A DNA stretch of 51,335 nucleotides from RECO01 sp050485385 (GTDB lineage Bacteria; Pseudomonadota; Alphaproteobacteria; Geminicoccales; Geminicoccaceae). The stretch is taken from the NCBI GenBank assembly GCA_050485385.1, contig JBJHBG010000017.1, positions 1 through 51,335 of the forward strand, given 5' to 3'. The notes under the pieces are model-generated. The model worked only from the letters and a program-made list of their open reading frames with translations, ran no database searches and had not been told where the DNA came from. Below are positions 1 to 7,384 of the stretch, piece after piece. A program made the position numbers and the translations under genes. Every line of letters starts with the position of its first letter. The stretch's first letter is position 1.

Positions 1-135
1 GGGGGCCCGGGGGGGGGGGGGGGGGCCCTGGGGGGGGGGGGGGTGCGGCCCCCTGATGCCCCCCCCCGTGGGGGGCGCGCGCGGGCCGCCCCCCGGGGGG
101 GGCGGGGGGGCAAAAACCCCCCTGCTTGCTTCCCC
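1..135. repeat. G/C homopolymer contig edge, probable artefact
   Basis: The first 135 bases are runs of G (up to about 18) broken by short C runs, followed by a short ordinary stretch just before the stop codon of the first gene. No bacterial feature explains such a tract. Poly-G is what some sequencers emit when signal is lost, so I read this as assembly or read-end noise. Nothing upstream of about base 120 should be interpreted biologically. Confidence 0.75.
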
Positions 136-948
136 TTAAAGAGCGAAGACATGGCCGCAGACGCTGAGCGGCTGGCCGGCGATGTGGTGGCCGAGGGGGG
201 AGCAGAGGATGACGGCCATGTTGGCGATGTCCTGGCCCGTGACCATGGTGCCGAGCGCCACCTTGGCGAGACCTTGGGCCTTGGCTTCCTCGGGCGTGAT
301 ACCGAGGGCGTCGGCGCGGCCCTGGAACACGCGCTCGATGCGCGGGCCTTCGACCACGCCCGGCAGCAGCGCGTTGACGCGGATGCCCGAGGGTCCGAGC
401 TCCAGCGAGAGCGACTGGGTGAGGCCGACCACGGCCCATTTGGTGGCGGCGTAGGGGGTGCGGTAGGGAAAGCCGAGGCGGCCGGCGACCGAGGCGAGGT
501 TGGTGATCCAGGCGGCGCCGTGCTCGGAGGCCGCGGCCTGCAAGGCCGGAACGGCGTGGCGGGTGTGGTGGAAGATGCCGTTGAGGTTGACGTCGACGGT
601 CCGCTGCCAGTCCGCCCAGGCGATCTCGTGGATCGGCGCCGTCGGGCCGGCGATGCCGGCGTTGTTCACGAGCACGTCGAGCCCGCCCAGACGGTCGAGG
701 GCCTGCGCCATGAAGCGCTCGACGGCGGCACCGTCGCCGGCGTCGGCTTCGTGCGCTGGATGGTCGGGATGGGCTTGGCGGAAGTCGGCGAGCGCTGCCG
801 CGTCGACGTCGGAGACGACGACGCGCGCACCGTGGGCGACGAAGGTGTCGGCGATGGCGCGGCCGATGCCGGCGGCACCGGCACTGACGACGACGCGCAG
901 CCCCGTGCGGACGCCCGGAACGACGTGTTGCGCCGCTGGTTGTGTCAT
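136..948 (-). CDS. SDR family oxidoreductase
   Basis: Classical short-chain dehydrogenase/reductase of 270 aa, expected to be a soluble NAD(P)-dependent alcohol or ketone oxidoreductase of unknown substrate. The cofactor glycine motif GAAGIG is at residues 24-29, NNAG at 95-98, and the catalytic set is Ser153, Tyr166 and Lys170 (YAATK). The start is the ATG at 946-948, because a GGGAGG ribosome site precedes it. A longer in-frame extension upstream has no SDR character. The gene diverges from the aminotransferase, with about 90 bases between the starts. The stop lies directly beside the homopolymer edge, but the C-terminus (GQPLSVCGHVFAL) looks complete for the family. Confidence 0.88.
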   Translation of the reverse strand: MTQPAAQHVVPGVRTGLRVVVSAGAAGIGRAIADTFVAHGARVVVSDVDAAALADFRQAHPDHPAHEADAGDGAAVERFMAQALDRLGGLDVLVNNAGIAGPTAPIHEIAWADWQRTVDVNLNGIFHHTRHAVPALQAAASEHGAAWITNLASVAGRLGFPYRTPYAATKWAVVGLTQSLSLELGPSGIRVNALLPGVVEGPRIERVFQGRADALGITPEEAKAQGLAKVALGTMVTGQDIANMAVILCSPLGHHIAGQPLSVCGHVFAL

Positions 949-1039
949 CGGTGGCCTCCCCTGTCGTTGCCGGAGGTTGCGGTGCCGGCGGCTTCGGCGC
1001 AAGGGGTTGGCTGCGCGGGGCAGACTTCCGGGGACGACG

Positions 1040-1960
1040 ATGACGACGAGCCACACCTCCACCCACGACGCCGAGGCGGACGAGCGCAACGAGCGGCTCT
1101 TGGTCTACGTCAACGGCCGCATCGTGCCGAAGGCCGAGGCCGTGGTTTCGGTGTACGACGCGGGCTTCATGCTCGGCGACGGGGTGTGGGAGGGGGTGCG
1201 GCTCTACGGCGGCCGCTGGGCGTTCCTCGACGAGCACCTGGACCGGCTGTTCGAGGCGGCGAAGGCGATCGACCTCGACCTCGGCATGACGCGCGCGGGT
1301 CTGAAGGCAGCCTTGGACGAGACGGCGGCGGCGAACGGGATGTGCTCGGACGTGCATGCCCGGCTGATGGTGACGCGCGGCCGGAAGGCGAAGCCCTTCC
1401 AGGACCCGAGGCTCAGCCGCGAGGGGCCGACGGTGGTCATCATCATGGAGTGGAGCAAGCCGAGTGCCGCCACCTTCGAGCGCGGCATCCACCTCTTCAC
1501 CGTGCCGATCCACCGGGGCCTGCCCTTGACGCAGGACCCGAAGCTGAACTCGCACTCCAAGCTCAACTGCATCCTGGCCGGTATTCATGCGCAGAAGGCG
1601 GGGGCCGACGAGGCCTTGATGCTCGACCCGCACGGCTTCGTGAATACCACCAACTCGTGCAACTTCTTCATCGTCCGCTGCGGCGAGGTGTGGACCTCGA
1701 CCGGCGACTACTGCATGAACGGCATCACTCGGAAGAAGGTGATCGGGCTTTGCCGGGCCAACGACATCCCGGTGTTCGAGCGGAATTTCTCGCTGGTGGA
1801 GACCTACGGCGCGGAGGAGGCGTTCATCACCGGCACCTTCGGCGCGCAGACGCCGGTTGCGATGATCGACGGGCGGCGGATCGGCGACGGCGGGCCGGGG
1901 CCGGTCACCCGGCGCATCCGCGCGCTCTACGCCGACCTCGTTGGGCGCGACGTGGCATGA
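1040..1960 (+). CDS. class-IV PLP aminotransferase (BCAT/D-amino acid transaminase fold)
   Basis: A 306-aa pyridoxal-phosphate enzyme of fold type IV (branched-chain aminotransferase, D-amino acid aminotransferase and aminodeoxychorismate lyase family). The N-terminal YVNGRIVPKAEA and VYDAGFMLGDGVWEG segments are typical. The PLP lysine is probably K174 in SHSKLN. The phosphate-side segment LDPHGFVNTTNSCNFF follows. The start is the ATG at 1040, the first residue before recognisable homology, with a GGGGAC stretch just upstream. Its stop overlaps the ATG of the next gene (ATGA), so the two are translationally coupled. The substrate cannot be read from sequence. The usual BCAT glutamate/glycine loop (EGSGSN) is replaced by NTTNSCN, so I would not name it ilvE. 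Confidence 0.85.
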   Translation: MTTSHTSTHDAEADERNERLLVYVNGRIVPKAEAVVSVYDAGFMLGDGVWEGVRLYGGRWAFLDEHLDRLFEAAKAIDLDLGMTRAGLKAALDETAAANGMCSDVHARLMVTRGRKAKPFQDPRLSREGPTVVIIMEWSKPSAATFERGIHLFTVPIHRGLPLTQDPKLNSHSKLNCILAGIHAQKAGADEALMLDPHGFVNTTNSCNFFIVRCGEVWTSTGDYCMNGITRKKVIGLCRANDIPVFERNFSLVETYGAEEAFITGTFGAQTPVAMIDGRRIGDGGPGPVTRRIRALYADLVGRDVA

Positions 1961-2688
1961 GCGTGCGCATCGCCATGTGGTCGGGGCCGCGGAACCTGTC
2001 GACCGCGATGATGCGCAGCTTCGAGAACCGGCCGGACTGCGTGGTGTGGGACGAGCCGTTCTATGCGGCGTTCCTGGTGCGGACGGGCATCGATCACCCG
2101 CTGCGGGCGGAATCGATCGCCGCCGGCGAGACCGATCCCGAGCGTGTGGCCGCGCGCTGCACGGGTCCGATCCCCGAGGGGGCCGACGTCTTCTACCAGA
2201 AGCACATGACCCACCACATGGTCGACGGCATGCCGCTCCACTGGATGGACGAGGTGGTCAACGCCTTCCTCATCCGCCAGCCGGAGGCGGTGGTCGCCAG
2301 CTACGAGGCGAAGCGAGCCGATCTCGGCCTCGCCGACCTCGGTTTCGAGGACCAGTGGCGGCTGTTCGAGCGGGTGGCGAACGGCCGTGGCACCGCACCG
2401 CCGGTGATCGACGCGGACGAGGTGCGCAGACGGCCCGAGCCTACCCTGCGGCTGCTGTGCGCGGCCCTCGGTATCGCCTTCGATCCGGCGATGCTGCGCT
2501 GGCCGGCGGGGCCACGTGCGAGCGACGGGCCGTGGGCGGCGCACTGGTACGACAGCGTGCATCGCTCGACCGGGTTCGCGCCACCGACGCCGCCGAAACC
2601 CTTGAGCCCCGAGCGGCAGCGGATCGCCGACGCCGCCCGCCCGCACTACGAGGCGTTGGCCGCCTTCGCGCTCACAGTGCCCGAATGA
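1957..2688 (+). CDS. sulfotransferase-like P-loop protein
   Basis: A 243-aa protein with a sulfotransferase-type PAPS-binding layout. A P-loop-like SGPRNLST is at residues 9-16, replacing the canonical 5'-phosphosulfate loop. A 3'-phosphate motif with R107 and S115 lies in LIRQPEAVVAS. It starts inside the stop codon of the aminotransferase (ATGA) and so is made with it. Plants have branched-chain-aminotransferase-like proteins that, as I recall, join a similar P-loop domain to a class-IV aminotransferase, which supports a functional pair. A true sulfotransferase activity is not proven: the catalytic His or base is not obvious. Its 3' end overlaps the convergent SDR gene by 17 bases. Confidence 0.7.
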   Translation: MSVRIAMWSGPRNLSTAMMRSFENRPDCVVWDEPFYAAFLVRTGIDHPLRAESIAAGETDPERVAARCTGPIPEGADVFYQKHMTHHMVDGMPLHWMDEVVNAFLIRQPEAVVASYEAKRADLGLADLGFEDQWRLFERVANGRGTAPPVIDADEVRRRPEPTLRLLCAALGIAFDPAMLRWPAGPRASDGPWAAHWYDSVHRSTGFAPPTPPKPLSPERQRIADAARPHYEALAAFALTVPE

Positions 2689-3454
2689 GCCCGCCGTCGA
2701 CGCGGATCGCACTACCGGTAAGGTAGCTCGCCTGGGTCGAACAGAGGAACGCGCCGACGGCGCCGAACTCGGCGATGGTGCCGTAGCGGCCGGCTGGGAT
2801 CGTCGCCTCGGCGTTGTTGCGGATCGCCTCGGCCGTCGTGCCCTGACGCGTCGCCGCCGCTCGGTCCAGGGCCGCGACCCGCTCCGTATCGATGCGGCCG
2901 GGCACGATCATGTTGCAGGTGACGCCCTTGGCCGCGACCTCGGCGGCGAGCGTCTTGTTCCAGGCGATGAGGCCCGAGCGGAGGCTGTTGGAGAGCGCCA
3001 TGTGCGGGATCGGCGCCAGGGCGGCGGACGAGCTGACGGTCAAGAGGCGCCCCCAGCCCCGCTCGCACATCGCCGGCACGGTGCGGTTGGCGGCGTGGAT
3101 CAGGTTCGCGACCATGCGCTCGAACCAGTGCACCCAGCCGTCGGCATCGATCTCCAGCGCCGGCGCCGGAGGCGGACCGCCGCCGTTGAGCACCAGCACG
3201 TCGATGCCGCCGAGCGTGGCCAGGGCGTGGTCGAGCAGCCGCTCCACCCCCTGGCGCTCGTGGAGGTCGACCGCCAAGCCGTGGACGGTGCCGCCCGCCG
3301 CCCGAGCGATGTCGGCGGCGGCCCGTTCCGCGTCGGTACGGCCGGCCACCATGACCGCTGCGCCCTCGGCCGCGAGGGCCTGGGCGATGCCACGCCCCAG
3401 CCCGCGCGTTCCCGCAAAGACCACCGCACGCTTGCCGCCGAGCCCCAAGTCCAT
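2672..3454 (-). CDS. atypical SDR (beta-ketoacyl-reductase-like) without the catalytic Tyr
   Basis: A 260-aa SDR-fold protein. The nucleotide loop reads AGTRGLGRG near residues 14-22, and the NNAG site is replaced by NGGG. A Ser-rich TVSSSAAL is present, but the YxxxK site is replaced by a stretch reading ALSNSLRSGLIAWNK, so the usual Tyr is missing while a Lys remains. The C-terminus VDGGLIRAL is normal for SDRs. This matches a known subgroup (BKR_like_SDR_like) that departs from the standard tetrad. The start is the ATG at 3452-3454, chosen for the AGAGGA site before it. The gene is convergent with the sulfotransferase-like gene and overlaps it slightly. Substrate unknown. Confidence 0.8.
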   Translation of the reverse strand: MDLGLGGKRAVVFAGTRGLGRGIAQALAAEGAAVMVAGRTDAERAAADIARAAGGTVHGLAVDLHERQGVERLLDHALATLGGIDVLVLNGGGPPPAPALEIDADGWVHWFERMVANLIHAANRTVPAMCERGWGRLLTVSSSAALAPIPHMALSNSLRSGLIAWNKTLAAEVAAKGVTCNMIVPGRIDTERVAALDRAAATRQGTTAEAIRNNAEATIPAGRYGTIAEFGAVGAFLCSTQASYLTGSAIRVDGGLIRAL

Positions 3455-3527
3455 TCGCGTTCCTCTCGCCGTCGCCTCGACCTGCATAGGCTATGGGCAA
3501 GGGCCACGGCGGGGCAAGGTCGGACGC

Positions 3528-4469
3528 CTACCGACGTGCCACCGCCGTTCCTCCAAGCTTGCTCCTGCCGTTGCCAGACCCGTGCGCGGCTGCCGTCCTG
3601 CCTCGGCCAGCCGCCAGATGACCGAGCAGGGCTCGGATCGCTGGCGACGCTGTGGCGCTGCGTGCATGCAACGCCGTCATCCGGGTCGACGGCGGCGGAC
3701 GGTCGGCGAGGATCGCCCGCAAGCGTCCGGCCCTGAGATCGTCCTCGACCATGAATCGAGGCACGAGCGCGCAGCCGAGGCCGGCGCGGGCGGCGTCGAC
3801 GGTAACCGACATGTCCCCGGTGCTGACCCGCCAGCGGACGCGCACCGTCGTGCCGCCCAGCGTCCAGAGGTCGAGGTCGGGCCGCGTCACCACGGCCGGC
3901 TTCGAGGCCAGTTCGGCAGGCGTCGCGGGGGTGCCGTGGACCGCGACCCAAGCCGGCGCCGCAACCACCGCCATCGAAACGTCGCCCAGGCTGCGCGCGA
4001 CGAGATCGCTGTCCTCCAAGGCGCCCATGCGCACCAGGAGGTCGAAGCCGTCGGCGATCAGGTTCGCCCGCACGTCGCTCAGGCGCAGATCCAGCCGCAC
4101 CGCCGGATGGGCGTCGAGAAAGCAGCACAGCCGCGGTGCCAATACCTTCCGCCCGTAGGCCACCGGCGCGCCGATGCGCAGCAGGCCCGCAGGTGTGGCA
4201 TGCTGCGCCATCGCCTCGGCCTGCGCCGCTCGGGCCTCGGCGACCACCGGTGCGATGCGGGCGTGATGGCGTCGGCCGAAGTCGGTCAGGGTCAAGGCGC
4301 GGGTGGAGCGGCGCAACAGCGGCGCGCCCAGTCGGCGCTCCATCGCCGCGAGCCGTCGGCTGACGGTGGCCTTGGGCAGACCCAGCGCGCGCCCCGCAGC
4401 ACTCAGCGAACCCTGCGCGACGATCTCCACGAACAGCGCCATGGCGTCGAGGTCGGCGTGCGCGTCCAT
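3528..4469 (-). CDS. LysR-family transcriptional regulator
   Basis: A 313-aa LysR-type regulator. The N-terminal winged helix-turn-helix covers roughly residues 6-64, with the typical GSLSAAGRALGLPKATVSRRLAAME stretch. The effector-binding domain follows from about residue 90. The sequence is closest in feel to the AaeR/DsdC-like group that represses or activates a neighbouring divergent gene. The start at 4467-4469 is supported by GGAGGG directly upstream. The last 25 residues are low-complexity and basic. It diverges from the luciferase-domain gene, leaving 98 bases for shared control. The inducer is unknown. Confidence 0.88.
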   Translation of the reverse strand: MDAHADLDAMALFVEIVAQGSLSAAGRALGLPKATVSRRLAAMERRLGAPLLRRSTRALTLTDFGRRHHARIAPVVAEARAAQAEAMAQHATPAGLLRIGAPVAYGRKVLAPRLCCFLDAHPAVRLDLRLSDVRANLIADGFDLLVRMGALEDSDLVARSLGDVSMAVVAAPAWVAVHGTPATPAELASKPAVVTRPDLDLWTLGGTTVRVRWRVSTGDMSVTVDAARAGLGCALVPRFMVEDDLRAGRLRAILADRPPPSTRMTALHARSATASPAIRALLGHLAAGRGRTAAAHGSGNGRSKLGGTAVARR

Positions 4470-4567
4470 CGTTCCCTCCGCGCGACGCCCGTGTCTCGTC
4501 GCGGCCGCTACTGTCGCACGGACCGCCGGTCCATCTTCGGTCCACAGCGACGCAGGAGACGACCGCG
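4470..4567. promoter_or_regulatory. divergent LysR / luciferase-domain control region
   Basis: The 98-base gap between the two divergent starts holds a perfect inverted repeat GGACC-GCC-GGTCC at 4520-4532, and a second CGGTCCA copy about 13 bases further on. LysR regulators usually bind dyads in such positions, so this is the likely operator. That assignment is inference. Confidence 0.4.
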
Positions 4568-5071
4568 ATGCTCCCGACGACCTTGGTTGCCGGCACGACC
4601 GGCACGGCACTCCCCCGACGCCGCGGCGAGCGACCGCGCACCACCACGACCAACCCGCACAGCCAGCGCGATCAGCAGCCCAGCCGCCCCTGGAGCGAGG
4701 AGGTCGCCGCCCACGCGGCGTCGCTGGAGGGTGTCGTGCTCGGTCCGAGCGGTAGGGCGCCGCCGGGCACGGTGGGCTTTCACCTGGAGCCCGACTTCGC
4801 CCGCGGGCCGGATCGCGCATTCCTGTTGGGCCGCGAGTTCGGCCACGTGCATCCGGCCCCGGACCACAGCCTGCACCTCACCTTGCCGCCGACGCTCAGG
4901 GCCGTCGCCATCGCTGCCGGCTGGGCGGAGCCGCACCCGCTCGCGGGCGCGACCTCCGTCTCCGCGGACATCGTCATGATCTACGCTCCCCGCGATGCCG
5001 CCGAACTTGCCGCCGTCGCGATCCTCGTCACCGCCGCCTGGAGCTACGCCCGCGACCTCCGCACCCAATGA
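4568..5071 (+). CDS. luciferase-domain (DUF5519) protein
   Basis: A 167-aa protein matching the small 'luciferase domain' family (DUF5519). Its hallmark segments are present: LPRRRGERPRTTTTNPH near residues 15-31, FLLGREFGHVHP and DHSLHLTLPP in the middle, and GWAEPHPLAG toward the end. The family name refers to similarity with dinoflagellate luciferase; no catalytic role is established in bacteria. There is no signal peptide. The ATG at 4568 has an AGGAGA site. It sits opposite the LysR gene, and its stop is followed at once by the isochorismatase-like gene, so the two probably form the LysR-controlled operon. Confidence 0.75.
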   Translation: MLPTTLVAGTTGTALPRRRGERPRTTTTNPHSQRDQQPSRPWSEEVAAHAASLEGVVLGPSGRAPPGTVGFHLEPDFARGPDRAFLLGREFGHVHPAPDHSLHLTLPPTLRAVAIAAGWAEPHPLAGATSVSADIVMIYAPRDAAELAAVAILVTAAWSYARDLRTQ

Positions 5072-5082
5072 AGGACCGACCG

Positions 5083-5724
5083 ATGAGCCCCAACTACAGC
5101 CAGACCCGCTACACCCGCGACGACGCCGCCCTGCTGCTGATCGATCACCAGTCGGGCATCATGCAGCTGGTGCACGACTACAGCCCGGCGGAATTCCGCT
5201 CGAACGTGCTGGCGCTCGCCAAGCTGGGCCGCGCCTTCGATCTGCCCGTGGTGCTGACCACGAGTCACGAGACCGGGCCGAACGGCCCGCTGATCCCGGA
5301 ACTCCAGGCGATGTACCCGAACGCACCGCTGATCCGCCGGCCGGGCGAAATCAGTGCGTGGGACAACGACGCGTTCGTGGCGGCGGTGAAGGCCACGGGC
5401 CGCCGCAACCTCGTCATGGCCGGCGTGACGACCGACGTGTGCTTGGCGTTTCCAGCCATGCAGGCGGCGGCCGAAGGCTTCGGCGTCTACGGCGTCATCG
5501 ACGCCTCGGGCGCCCACGATCAGGCGACGCAGGACATGGCCGTGGCGCGCATGGCCGCCCACGGCGTGACGCCCGTCACTTGGCTGATGGTCGCGGCCGA
5601 ACTGCAACGCGACTGGCGCGCGCCGACCGCCGCGGCGCTGGGCGAAGTGTTCCACGAGCACCTGCACAACTACGGGATGCTGATCGACAACCACGTTCAC
5701 GCGACGCGGGTGGCGGAGGGCTGA
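5083..5724 (+). CDS. isochorismatase-like cysteine hydrolase (YcaC type)
   Basis: A 213-aa cysteine hydrolase of the isochorismatase-like superfamily, YcaC branch. The catalytic Asp is D21 in LLLIDHQSG, and the nucleophile is C120 in AGVTTDVCLAF, with the conserved cis-peptide region just before it. An upstream ATG at 5068 overlaps the preceding stop, but the ATG at 5083 has a better-spaced AAGGA site and is preferred. YcaC-like proteins form octamers or higher rings; their substrates remain unclear. Co-directional and almost contiguous with the luciferase-domain gene, it may act on the same substrate. Confidence 0.82.
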   Translation: MSPNYSQTRYTRDDAALLLIDHQSGIMQLVHDYSPAEFRSNVLALAKLGRAFDLPVVLTTSHETGPNGPLIPELQAMYPNAPLIRRPGEISAWDNDAFVAAVKATGRRNLVMAGVTTDVCLAFPAMQAAAEGFGVYGVIDASGAHDQATQDMAVARMAAHGVTPVTWLMVAAELQRDWRAPTAAALGEVFHEHLHNYGMLIDNHVHATRVAEG

Positions 5725-5874
5725 GCCACCGGCGATGCGAGCCGGTCGGCGCGGTGGCGGCGGTCCCGCCCCGCGCCGGCTTCCGGCGTTGTCGAGGCCT
5801 CCGGGCTGTGGTTAGTCGTCCGCTCACGGGTTTCGGTGCCGCGCCGCCGCGGTGCCTGGATGGGGAGACGCTCC

Positions 5875-6858
5875 ATGGTTCGACACGTCGCCGGCCTCGC
5901 GGCAGCCTTCGTGCTCGCCGCCTCCACCGCCAGCGGGGAAACCGTGCTGCGGCTGCACACGCTGGTGCAGTCGCCGCACCCCTACAACGACATGGCCGAA
6001 TACATGGCCGAACACGTCGCCGAACGGACCGGCGGCGAGATCGTCATCGAGATCTTCCCCGGTGCGTCCCTCGGCAACGATCCGGCGGTGATCGGCGAGA
6101 TGGCGCTGGGCAGCATCGACCTCATCGTCTCGTCGGCCAACAACGCCGAGGGCAGCGTGCCGGAACTCGCCGTCTTTTCCCTGCCCTACCTCTTCACCAG
6201 CATCGACGACTTCATGGCGAAGGCGGGGCCGGGCACCGAGATCGAGGCGCACTTCAAGGAGCGGTTCGAGGCCAGCGGCTCCGGCATGCGGCTCTTGGCC
6301 CTCAACGCCTCCGGCACGCGCAACTATTCGACCGCCCGCGGGGCGGTCGAGGGCCTCGCCGACATCGAGGGTTCGCGCATGCGCGTCCCGCCCTCGCCCT
6401 TGATGGTCAAGACCTGGGAAGGGCTCGGCACCGTGCCCGTCACCGTCGCCTGGGCCGAACTCTACGCCGCGGTGCAGACCGGCGTCGCCGACAGCTTCGA
6501 GAGTTCGATCCCCGGCTATGTCGGCTCCAAGCTCTACGAGGTCGCCCCGAACCTGGCGCTGACCGCGCACACGCTGCTCGCCAGCCACATCTCCATCGCC
6601 GAGCCGACCTGGGCGCGGCTGACCGAGGAGCAGCGCGCCATCTTCGAGGAGGTCGCGGCGGAAGCCACGGTCTACGGTGCCGAGAAGGGCGTCGGCTACG
6701 ACGAGGCGCTGGTGGAGGAACTGGCCAACGAGCACGGCGTCACGGTCACCCGGCCCGACACCGCCGAGTTCGTTGCCAAGCTCGAGCCCGTCCTCGACGA
6801 GCTGGCCGCCGAGCTGGGCATCGAGGCCGAGCTGGCGCTGATCCGCGCCGGGAGCTGA
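5875..6858 (+). CDS. dctP: TRAP transporter substrate-binding protein (DctP family)
   Basis: A 327-aa periplasmic solute receptor of a tripartite ATP-independent transporter. The signal peptide covers about residues 1-20 and ends in ASTASG. The mature part shows the DctP pattern: LGNDPAVIGEMALGSIDL, the FSLPYLF hinge, and the substrate-arginine region GSRMRVPPSPLMVKTWEGLG. The ATG at 5875 is favoured by GGGGAGA upstream; in-frame ATGs lie slightly further up. It is the first gene of a P-Q-M set followed by a lyase. TRAP ligands are usually carboxylates such as C4-dicarboxylates, sugar acids, ectoine or sialic acid. The exact ligand is not readable. Confidence 0.9.
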   Translation: MVRHVAGLAAAFVLAASTASGETVLRLHTLVQSPHPYNDMAEYMAEHVAERTGGEIVIEIFPGASLGNDPAVIGEMALGSIDLIVSSANNAEGSVPELAVFSLPYLFTSIDDFMAKAGPGTEIEAHFKERFEASGSGMRLLALNASGTRNYSTARGAVEGLADIEGSRMRVPPSPLMVKTWEGLGTVPVTVAWAELYAAVQTGVADSFESSIPGYVGSKLYEVAPNLALTAHTLLASHISIAEPTWARLTEEQRAIFEEVAAEATVYGAEKGVGYDEALVEELANEHGVTVTRPDTAEFVAKLEPVLDELAAELGIEAELALIRAGS

Positions 6859-6862
6859 CCCC

Positions 6863-7384
6863 TTGGGCGCGGCCGCGCGCCCGCCCGGCTGGCGCCCGCT
6901 GACGCGGTTCGCCGACGGCCTGGAGTGGCTGCTTCAGGCCGTCGGCACCGCCGCCTTCGCGGCCCTCGTCGTCACCGTCGCCGCCCAGGTCTTCGCCCGC
7001 AACGTGCTGGCCATGGGGCTGGGATGGAGCCTCGATTTGGCGCAGCTCCTCTTCACGTGGTGCATCTTCCTCGGCGCCGCCATCGCCGTGCGCCGCCGGC
7101 TGCACTACCAGGTCGACCTGTTTCCCGAGGGGTGGGTGCGGGTGCAGGCGCTGTTGGGCCTCGTGGCCTTCCTCGCCTCGGCGGTGGTGGTGGGGGTGAT
7201 GATCGCCTCGGGCATCATCATGATCGACGTCACCGGGCGCCGCTTCAACGTGGCGCTGCGCATCTCCCAGGCCTGGTTCTACGCGGCCATCCCGGTGGCA
7301 GCGGGTGCCGCCGCCGTCTTCCTCGTGGAGCAGGCGGTGGTGGAGCTGCGCCGCCTCGTCCACGCTGACCGCGAGGCCGCGTGA
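6863..7384 (+). CDS. dctQ: TRAP transporter small permease (DctQ family)
   Basis: A 173-aa four-helix inner-membrane subunit of the TRAP system. Hydrophobic segments lie near residues 22-45, 57-77, 95-117 and 137-157. It begins with TTG four bases after the stop of the receptor gene, and its stop overlaps the GTG of the large permease (GTGA). This is standard P-Q-M coupling. The family has little sequence conservation, but the position, size and WSLDLAQLLFTWCIFLGAAIAVRR stretch (typical W...E/D..R...W..FLGAA pattern) make it clear. Confidence 0.88.
   Translation: MGAAARPPGWRPLTRFADGLEWLLQAVGTAAFAALVVTVAAQVFARNVLAMGLGWSLDLAQLLFTWCIFLGAAIAVRRRLHYQVDLFPEGWVRVQALLGLVAFLASAVVVGVMIASGIIMIDVTGRRFNVALRISQAWFYAAIPVAAGAAAVFLVEQAVVELRRLVHADREAA

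Noticed and set aside
43..1956. Long open frame upstream of and in frame with the sulfotransferase-like gene
   Set aside because: It is antisense to the SDR, begins in the homopolymer artefact, and has Arg/Gly-rich nonsense composition until the ATG at 1957.
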